This document shows, piece after piece, positions 14,890 through 20,446 of a stretch of 20,446 nt of DNA (position 1 is its first letter; each line of letters opens with the position of its first letter). Origin of the DNA: DATNBT01 sp964579765. Lineage in GTDB: Bacteria; Acidobacteriota; Vicinamibacteria; Vicinamibacterales; CAVVIG01. The notes beneath the pieces are model-generated. The model did no database searches. It was not told where the DNA came from and saw only the letters and a program-made list of their open reading frames with translations. The stretch spans positions 1 to 20,446 of the forward strand of contig CAZOIK010000227.1 in NCBI GenBank assembly GCA_964579765.1, read 5' to 3'. The position numbers and the translations under genes are program-made.

Positions 14890-17800
14890 ATGACTGCGAG
14901 CGAGAAGTGTCTGAGGAGACTGAGGATATTGGTGGAACGGCATCGACCGGCAGCCCGCGCTGGTTTCGCTGCACTTGTATTCCTCGCGCTCTACCCGGCG
15001 GCGGCATTTGCGCAGAGTCGCATCGCGGGCGTGGTGAAGGACGCCACGGGCGGGGTGTTACCCGGGGTCACTGTCGAGGCCGCCAGCCCGGCGTTGATTG
15101 AGAAGGTCCGCACGGCGGTCTCCGACGGTTCGGGGGCCTACGAGATCGTCGATCTCCGCCCAGGCACGTACACGGTTACGTTCGCGCTGACAGGTTTCAC
15201 GACGGTCAAACGGGACGGCATCGATTTGCCCGCGTCCTTTGTGGCCACGGTCAACGCTGACATGCGCGTGGGCCAGGTCGAGGAGACGTTAACGGTGACC
15301 GGCCAAGCGCCCCTGGTGGACACCCACGAAGCCGCGCGCGCGCAGACGGTCGGGCAAGTGGAAATGAGTACCTTGCCGATTCTGGCGCGTGATCCTTCGT
15401 CGTATATCGCCACGATTCCCGGCGTCACGGGCGTCAATCTCGGTGGTCTCGGCTTCACGGGCAAGACGACTGCGATCCACGGTGGCAATGGCGCCGAGGT
15501 CTATACCACGCTCGATGGGTTTGGCACAGAGCATTCAGGAGCGGTGGGCGGTGGTGGCACCGTCTACTACATGAACCAGGCCTACATCCAGGAAGTGGCG
15601 GTCACGACGGATGCGAGCGATGCCGAGTATCGGATGAGTGGCATTGTATCGAGCGTCATTCCGAAAGAAGGGGGCAACCGCTTCACAGGCTATTTCTTTA
15701 CCGGGGTTACCTCGGAAGGCATGGTGGGAAGTAATGTCACTGGCGCGTTGCAGGCCGAGGGTGTCAAGCAAAACGGTCTGAAAGAGTTTTACGATGTCAC
15801 GCCTGCCGGCGGCGGACCGATCTTGAAGGACAAGCTGTGGTTCTACACGGCATTCCGTAAGAACGCTGTCAAACAGTACATTCCAAACCTCTACGTCAAC
15901 GTGACGCCAACGGGATGGGTGTATACGCCGGACTTGAACCAGCCGGTCTGGATCGAGGACACCTACGCTAACGGTGGGCTCCGTCTGACTTGGCAGGCGA
16001 CGCCGAAAAACAAGTTCAGCGCGTTCACCGACTGGGAGCCGAACAGCCATCTCAACCGCAACAGCGGCTCACTGACGTCTCTGGAGGCGACGGCCTATGC
16101 GCCGTCCGCACCGAATCAGTTCTCGTCCTTGTCGTGGAAGTCGCCGATCAGCAGCCGGATTTTCCTCGAAGCCGGTGCATCGATGTACAACCTGACCTAC
16201 GACCCGCGGCGCGACTTGTGCGGCTGCAACGGCGGTCTGCGTAATGTGATGCCGCCGCAGGATTTCACGACCGTCGCGAAGCTGGAGTCGTCGACCGGCA
16301 TGAATTTCGGATCGCCGAACCCCGGTGCCAGCACGGCGTTCGGCACCAACTCGTACCCCGAGGAAACCGCCAAGGGCTCCGTGGCGTATGTCACTGGCAC
16401 GCACACGTTCAAGGTCGGTTTCTTGGATCGCTGGGGGCACTCGTATGTCGACACCAACACCAACGGGCCCTACTCGGTGACACTCCTGAATGGCCGCCCC
16501 AATTCGTTGCAGGAATGGGAACAGCCCAACGGCCGCACGTCGAACATCAAGGCCGATCTCGGTATTTACGTGAAAGACGATTGGACGATGAAGCGCCTGA
16601 CCTTGAATCTGGGTGTGCGCTACGACTATTTCGACTCGTATATTCCACCGCAGACGCTCGCCGCAGGCTATTTCGAAGGCGCGCAGCAGTTTGCTGCGAT
16701 CAACGATGTGCAGGATTTCAAGGACATCTCTCCACGGTTCGGCGCTGCCTATGATCTGTTCGGTGACGGCAAGACCTCCGTCAAGGGCTTCGTCGGCAAG
16801 TACCTCGTCGGCTATGGACTGAATCAGGTCAATCCGTACAACCCAGTGAATACATCAGTTCTGTCCGCGAGCCGTCAGTGGAACGATGCCAACGGCAATT
16901 TCCTGCCGGACTGCAACCTGATAAATCCCCTCGGCAACGGAGAATGCGGCCAAATCAATAACCTGGCGTTTGGTCAAGCTAATCCAAGCGCGACGATAAC
17001 CGATCCCACGTTGACACACGGCTGGGGCGTGCGAGATTTCTACTGGAACGAGTCGATTCAGCTCGATCACCAGCTGCGTGAAGGGGTCAGCGTGAGTGTC
17101 GGCTATTACCGGTCGTCGCTCACAAAGTACTCCGCCACGCAAAACCTCGACACGACGCCGGCGGACTACTCCCCCTACTGCATCACGGCGCCGCTCAACC
17201 CGGGACTCCCCGGTGGCGGCGGTTACCAAGTGTGTGGACTATACGATGTCAAGCCCGCGCTGTTCGGCAAAACGCAGAACTACAACACCTTTGCAAGCAA
17301 TTTCGGCTTCCAGCCGACGCAGGTGTACAACGGGGTCGATCTGACGACAAGCATGCGGTTGCCTGGCAGTGGCCGGTTGAGCGGTGGCATGAGCGACGGT
17401 CGTACGGAGAACAACGGTTGCTACGTGATCAACTCGCCGCAGCAGCTGCTGTTCTGCGATGTCAAACCACCGTTTCAACCCAACATCAGGTTTTCGGGTA
17501 ACTATCCACTGCCGTGGGGCCTCGACATCGGTGTCATCTATGCGAACCTGCCGGGCCCGCAGATCACGGCGACCTACTCGGCGAGGAATGCGCAGATTGC
17601 GCCATCCCTGGGACGCAACGTCGCCGCGGGAGCGACCGCGCTTACGAGCGTGCCATTGATCGCGCCGGGTACCATGTTTGGACCTCGGCAGCAGCAAACG
17701 GATCTCCGTGTAGCCAAGCGTTTGAAAGTGGGTCGATCGCAAATGACGGCGTCGGTGGACTTTCAGAATCTCTTCAATCAAGCGGGGCCTCAGATCTATA

Positions 17801-17895
17801 ACACGACCTACGGCACGACTGGCGCCACGTGGCTGGTGCCCACGCAGATTCAAAACCCCCGATATCTGCGCCTCAACCTGGAGATGAGCTTCTAG
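14890..17895 (+). CDS. TonB-dependent receptor with carboxypeptidase-regulatory-like N-domain (Oar-like)
   Basis: The 1001-residue outer-membrane protein has a signal peptide (hydrophobic 25-40, cleavage near AFA-QS). A carboxypeptidase-regulatory-like beta-sandwich runs from about 44 to 125 (RIAGVVKDATGGVLPGVTVE, DLRPGTYTVTFALTGFTTVK). A plug domain follows (about 130-260, with VEETLTVTGQAPLVDT and IPGVTGVNLGGLGF), then a long beta-barrel ending in YLRLNLEMSF, the terminal phenylalanine expected for outer-membrane assembly. No convincing TonB box is seen before the plug. Such receptors import oligomers or other large substrates; which one is unknown. The start is fixed by GGAGGG five bases upstream (14882-14887). 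The 106 bases after the propeller gene contain no clear promoter or terminator, so read-through from the upstream genes is likely. A hairpin terminator follows at 17919. Confidence 0.95.
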   Translation: MTASEKCLRRLRILVERHRPAARAGFAALVFLALYPAAAFAQSRIAGVVKDATGGVLPGVTVEAASPALIEKVRTAVSDGSGAYEIVDLRPGTYTVTFALTGFTTVKRDGIDLPASFVATVNADMRVGQVEETLTVTGQAPLVDTHEAARAQTVGQVEMSTLPILARDPSSYIATIPGVTGVNLGGLGFTGKTTAIHGGNGAEVYTTLDGFGTEHSGAVGGGGTVYYMNQAYIQEVAVTTDASDAEYRMSGIVSSVIPKEGGNRFTGYFFTGVTSEGMVGSNVTGALQAEGVKQNGLKEFYDVTPAGGGPILKDKLWFYTAFRKNAVKQYIPNLYVNVTPTGWVYTPDLNQPVWIEDTYANGGLRLTWQATPKNKFSAFTDWEPNSHLNRNSGSLTSLEATAYAPSAPNQFSSLSWKSPISSRIFLEAGASMYNLTYDPRRDLCGCNGGLRNVMPPQDFTTVAKLESSTGMNFGSPNPGASTAFGTNSYPEETAKGSVAYVTGTHTFKVGFLDRWGHSYVDTNTNGPYSVTLLNGRPNSLQEWEQPNGRTSNIKADLGIYVKDDWTMKRLTLNLGVRYDYFDSYIPPQTLAAGYFEGAQQFAAINDVQDFKDISPRFGAAYDLFGDGKTSVKGFVGKYLVGYGLNQVNPYNPVNTSVLSASRQWNDANGNFLPDCNLINPLGNGECGQINNLAFGQANPSATITDPTLTHGWGVRDFYWNESIQLDHQLREGVSVSVGYYRSSLTKYSATQNLDTTPADYSPYCITAPLNPGLPGGGGYQVCGLYDVKPALFGKTQNYNTFASNFGFQPTQVYNGVDLTTSMRLPGSGRLSGGMSDGRTENNGCYVINSPQQLLFCDVKPPFQPNIRFSGNYPLPWGLDIGVIYANLPGPQITATYSARNAQIAPSLGRNVAAGATALTSVPLIAPGTMFGPRQQQTDLRVAKRLKVGRSQMTASVDFQNLFNQAGPQIYNTTYGTTGATWLVPTQIQNPRYLRLNLEMSF

Positions 17896-17918
17896 CCGCC
17901 GTGCGTCGCGTGTATGGC

Positions 17919-17964
17919 ATGGACCAATCGGAGACCATGTCGGATTGGTCCATCCTCCTTTTGG
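17919..17964 (+). terminator. Rho-independent-type terminator after the receptor gene
   Basis: An 11-base perfect stem, ATGGACCAATC (17919-17929) with GATTGGTCCAT (17943-17953), closes a 13-base loop 23 bases after the receptor stop codon. It is followed by CCTCCTTTTGG, a modest T-rich stretch. The stem is strong but the T run is short, so termination may be incomplete. It marks the end of the plus-strand set that begins at 7259. Confidence 0.75.
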
Positions 17965-18025
17965 GGCCCGGAATCAATTCGATCGACATGCTTTGGCAGT
18001 CCCCTGCCGCACGAGCTGTGGGCAC

Positions 18026-18046
18026 TCTGTTATCAACAGTTTGTCG
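18026..18046. repeat. 21-base repeat, copy B (matches 7138-7158)
   Basis: TCTGTTATCAACAGTT followed by TGTCG differs from copy A at one base and has the same orientation. It lies 64 bases before the second palindrome-bearing promoter, whereas copy A lies 101 bases before the first. Here no matching -10 box is found on the minus strand, so its role as part of a promoter applies only to copy A. Confidence 0.65.
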
Positions 18047-18109
18047 GCCTGCTGATGGGCGCCCATTCGGAATCAGAATGGCGGGAGCGCCAGAGCGGGC
18101 GGAAACGGT

Positions 18110-18138
18110 TTGACTGTGGAATTCCAGTTTGTTACTGT
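18110..18138 (+). promoter_or_regulatory. Predicted promoter with palindromic operator, copy B
   Basis: A -35 box TTGACT (18110-18115) and a -10-like TACTGT (18133-18138) are 17 bases apart. The spacer carries the palindrome TGGAATTCCA (18117-18126). The gene start ATG at 18148 follows after nine bases, with no ribosome binding site, so a leaderless or near-leaderless transcript is predicted. The layout matches 7259-7288. Confidence 0.65.
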
Positions 18139-18147
18139 CACCGGCTG

Positions 18148-18924
18148 ATGCGCTCCCTTTCACATGCGTTCCTCACCGGCGCCGGCGTGCTGCTGATGCT
18201 CGCGCTGACGCCCGCGCCGGGCATGGCGGCGCCGCCCGCGCTCAGCGACCAAGATCAGGCCGACATTCAGGAGTTGGTCGCGCACTACGGACGCGCGCTC
18301 GGCGGCTGCGCCGCCGAGGAGTGGGCCGACCTCTATGCCGCGCCGGACGGCTCCTTCTCCAGCAGCTCGCGCGGCCACGTGGCGGGACGCGATCGCCTGG
18401 CCGCGCTCGTGCGCAGCGAGCCGGCGTGCGCCGGCCCGAAGCGCAGCGGCGCCGCCCCCTCGCGCGTGCCGCCGCGCGCGAACGTGCGCATCGAGGCCAC
18501 GGCGAGCGGCGCGACCGGCGTCGTGTCGCTCGGGCGCGGCGCCTATTATCAGGATGTCTACGTCAAGACGCCGTCCGGATGGCGGTTCGCCTCGCGCAAC
18601 GTGCTCTCCGCGCCGGAAGCCGCGGCGCATCTGACCGTCGAGGATTTCCTCGCCATCCGCGCGCTGGCCGGCGACGCGCGGCAGTTCGACGACATTTACG
18701 TCGATGCGTTCAGCGCGCCGCACAGCAGCGCCACGCCCGGCGCCGGCACCGGGCGGTTGTTTCGCGCGTCGGGGCTCGTGCTCACGCTGACGCCCGAGGG
18801 CGCCGTGCACGGCAAGGCATACCTGCGCGGAGACGGCGGATATTACGATGACGTCTACGTGAAAGGGCCGAACGGCTGGCGCTTTCAGTCTCGACAGTAC
18901 GTCGATGCCGCGCGCAAGCCGTAG
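18148..18924 (+). CDS. Exported NTF2/SnoaL-like protein with an internal repeat
   Basis: The 258-residue protein has a signal peptide (MRSLSHAFLTGAGVLLMLAL, cleavage near MAAPP). Residues 34-156 read as an NTF2-like (SnoaL/DUF4440-type) domain: DQADIQELVAHYGRALGGCA, EWADLYAAPDGSF, GRDRLAALV, and the strands GAYYQDVYVKTPSGWRFASR at 131-150. The last strands recur as GGYYDDVYVKGPNGWRFQSR at 230-249, so the C-terminal part looks like a second, shortened copy. NTF2-like pockets bind small hydrophobic molecules and some are isomerases or dehydratases; none of that can be asserted here. It is the first gene of the second plus-strand set, directly behind the palindrome promoter. Its end overlaps the next gene's start by 20 bases. 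Confidence 0.82.
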   Translation: MRSLSHAFLTGAGVLLMLALTPAPGMAAPPALSDQDQADIQELVAHYGRALGGCAAEEWADLYAAPDGSFSSSSRGHVAGRDRLAALVRSEPACAGPKRSGAAPSRVPPRANVRIEATASGATGVVSLGRGAYYQDVYVKTPSGWRFASRNVLSAPEAAAHLTVEDFLAIRALAGDARQFDDIYVDAFSAPHSSATPGAGTGRLFRASGLVLTLTPEGAVHGKAYLRGDGGYYDDVYVKGPNGWRFQSRQYVDAARKP

Positions 18925-20350
18925 CCGTCTCGGCGTGCCCGTCGCCGCCTGTCTCCTGCTCGCGGGCATGCCCACCGCCGCGACCGCGCAACACGCGAAG
19001 CCTGCCGCGCGCCCGGCGGACGTCAACGCGACGGCTCCCGACGGCACGACGCCGCTGCACCGGGCCGTGTACGACGACAACGGGCGCGAGGTCGTGCGTC
19101 TCATCGCCGCCGGCGCGCGCGTGAACGTCGCGGATCGGTACGGCGTCACGCCGCTGTCGCTGGCGTGCAGCAATGGCGACGTCGGCCTCATCCAGCGGCT
19201 GCTCGAGGCGGGCGCGCGCGTGGATGCGGCGGCGTTCGAAGGCGAGCCCCCGCTGCTGACGTGCGCGCGGTCGGGCAACGCCGGCGCGGTCACGGCGATG
19301 CTCGCGCACGGCGCCAATCCCAACAGCGTCGAAAGCTGGCACCGTCAGACGGCGCTGATGTGGGCCGCCGCCGCCGACGGTGCGGACGCGGTTGACGCCC
19401 TCGTCGCCGCCGGCGCAGACGTCAACGCAAAGGGCGAGGGCGGCTTCATGGCGCTGCACTACGCGGCGCGGGCCGGCGCGATGGACGCCGCGCGCGCGCT
19501 GATCGCGCATGGCGCCAGCGTGACGGCCCTGCTCGACAACAAGACGAGCCCGCTCATGCTCGCGGTGATGAACGCCCGCTACGAGCTCGCGGCGATGCTG
19601 CTCGACCACGGCGCCGATCCCAACGACAACGCGCTCGGCTTCACGCCGCTCCATCAGCTCGTCTGGTCGTACCATCCCAACGTCGTGCTGTTTCCGCCCG
19701 GGCCCGAGCAGCGCGGCTCGCTCGACGCGATGGGCATGGCGCGCGTGCTCCTCGAGCACAAGGCCGATCCGAATGCGCGCATGACGCGTAATCCCGGCGA
19801 CGGCTATCGCACGTCGATGAACCGCATCGGCGCCACACCGCTGCTTCTCGCGGCGCGCGTGCCCGACGTCGAGCTGATGCGCCTGCTGCTGAAGTACGGT
19901 GCCGATCCGAAACTGCGGACCAAGGACAACACGGATCTGCTGATGGTCGCCGCGGGGTACGGCTGGCAGGCAGGCGAGAGTCCCGAGTCGAAGCCCGGCG
20001 CGCTGCTGGCGGCCGTGAAGCTGTCGCTCGATCTGGGCGCCGACGTCAACGCGGCCAACGATCGCGGCTACACGGCCCTGCACTGCGCCGTCATCCGCGA
20101 GTCGAACGAGCTCATTCAGTTCCTGGTTGACGAAGGCGCGGATCTGTACGCGAAGACGAAGGAAGAAGACCCGCGCTTCCCCGGCGTTGGAGAGGGCAAG
20201 ACGCCGCTCCAGGTCGCTGAAGGGCAGATGGTGATCGCCAGTTTCAAGTACTACCCCGAGCAGGCCGCGCTCCTGCGGGAGCTGATGGGGATTCCGCCGG
20301 TGAAGGACATGCGTCTCGTCTCGACGCTCAACGGCGTGTCGTCGCGGTGA
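18905..20350 (+). CDS. Exported ankyrin-repeat protein, copy 2
   Basis: The 481-residue protein starts with a signal peptide (MPRASRSRLGVPVAACLLLA, cleavage near ATAQ), then about ten ankyrin repeats: GTTPLHRAVYDDNGREVVRL, GVTPLSLACSNGDVGLIQRL, QTALMWAAAADGADAVDALV, GATPLLLAARVPDVELMRLL and GYTALHCAVIRESNELIQFL are clear. It shares the order of repeats, the GVTPLSLA and TALMWAAA repeats, and an interrupted seventh repeat with the protein at 11320-12831. The start lies inside the end of the NTF2-like gene (20-base overlap) and its stop overlaps the next start by four bases, so the three genes are translationally linked. By analogy with copy 1 it should be a periplasmic binding scaffold for the redox proteins of its own set. 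Confidence 0.93.
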   Translation: MPRASRSRLGVPVAACLLLAGMPTAATAQHAKPAARPADVNATAPDGTTPLHRAVYDDNGREVVRLIAAGARVNVADRYGVTPLSLACSNGDVGLIQRLLEAGARVDAAAFEGEPPLLTCARSGNAGAVTAMLAHGANPNSVESWHRQTALMWAAAADGADAVDALVAAGADVNAKGEGGFMALHYAARAGAMDAARALIAHGASVTALLDNKTSPLMLAVMNARYELAAMLLDHGADPNDNALGFTPLHQLVWSYHPNVVLFPPGPEQRGSLDAMGMARVLLEHKADPNARMTRNPGDGYRTSMNRIGATPLLLAARVPDVELMRLLLKYGADPKLRTKDNTDLLMVAAGYGWQAGESPESKPGALLAAVKLSLDLGADVNAANDRGYTALHCAVIRESNELIQFLVDEGADLYAKTKEEDPRFPGVGEGKTPLQVAEGQMVIASFKYYPEQAALLRELMGIPPVKDMRLVSTLNGVSSR

Positions 20351-20446
20351 GGGCCGTGCCTCGCGTTCTCCTGCATACCGCTGTCGCCGTCGCCGTCGCG
20401 GGTGTCGCGCTCACGGCGTCGGAAGCCGGCGCGCCTGCGCCGTCCG
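20347..20446 (+). CDS. Start of an exported protein cut by the right edge
   Basis: A GTG at 20347 overlaps the ankyrin stop (GTGA) and opens 33 complete codons: VRAVPRVLLHTAVAVAVAGV, then ALTASEAGAPAPS, a typical signal peptide with a cleavage site near its end. A second GTG at 20356 is an alternative start. The mature protein lies beyond the window. By analogy with the first set, where an ankyrin gene sits with a DUF1592 di-heme gene, a cytochrome-type protein is a reasonable guess, no more. Confidence 0.6.
   Translation, partial: MRAVPRVLLHTAVAVAVAGVALTASEAGAPAPS

Noticed and set aside
1..20446. CRISPR arrays, tRNA or rRNA genes, riboswitches
   Set aside because: No regularly spaced repeats, cloverleaf-like segments or rRNA-like stretches were seen by eye on either strand.

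Overview
The window is GC-rich bacterial DNA that fits Acidobacteriota, most likely a Vicinamibacteria-type genome. This is inferred from gene content: an Oar-like TonB-dependent receptor with an N-terminal carboxypeptidase-regulatory domain, a DUF1592-type planctomycete-style cytochrome paired with a DUF1552 protein, exported ankyrin proteins, and many Tat or Sec signal peptides. No marker gene is present, so the assignment is a judgement. There are no rRNA or tRNA genes, no CRISPR array and no intact transposase.

Region 1 (1-7080, minus strand, read from right to left). From a promoter near 7119-7148 the order is: exported carboxymuconolactone-decarboxylase-like protein; exported NHL beta-propeller (copy 1); exported alpha/beta hydrolase; SagB/ThcOx-type double nitroreductase; exported laminin-B-domain protein; and a two-subunit molybdenum hydroxylase (2Fe-2S subunit, then a Tat-exported molybdopterin subunit cut by the left edge). 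Gaps are 50 bases or less, or genes overlap, so much of this could be one operon.

Region 2 (7081-7486) is a 406-base divergent control region. It holds the minus-strand promoter, a 15-base direct repeat with 23-base periodicity, a 21-base sequence repeated at 18026, and a plus-strand promoter whose spacer contains a perfect palindrome around TGGAATTCCA. A short possible leader ORF of 51 codons follows.

Region 3 (7487-17895, plus strand) is a compact set: DUF1587/1595/1592/1588/1585 di-heme protein (frame broken at a run of eight C just after its signal peptide), DUF1552 Tat protein, exported ankyrin protein, mono-heme cytochrome c, NHL propeller copy 2, and a 1001-residue TonB-dependent receptor closed by a strong hairpin. 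By inference this is an uptake and periplasmic oxidation locus: the receptor imports a substrate, the cytochrome and DUF1592/1552 proteins carry redox chemistry, and the propeller and ankyrin proteins act as partners or scaffolds. The substrate is unknown.

Region 4 (17896-20446, plus strand) repeats the control motifs of region 2 and starts a second, related set: an exported NTF2-like protein, a second exported ankyrin protein, and the signal peptide of a gene cut by the right edge.

The most interesting signal is that the same control segment (21-base repeat, then promoter plus palindrome, then an ATGCGCTCC start at an identical distance) occurs on both sides of region 3. Region 3 also looks less GC-extreme than its flanks. 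This suggests a module inserted or duplicated beside an existing related locus and kept under the same regulator.
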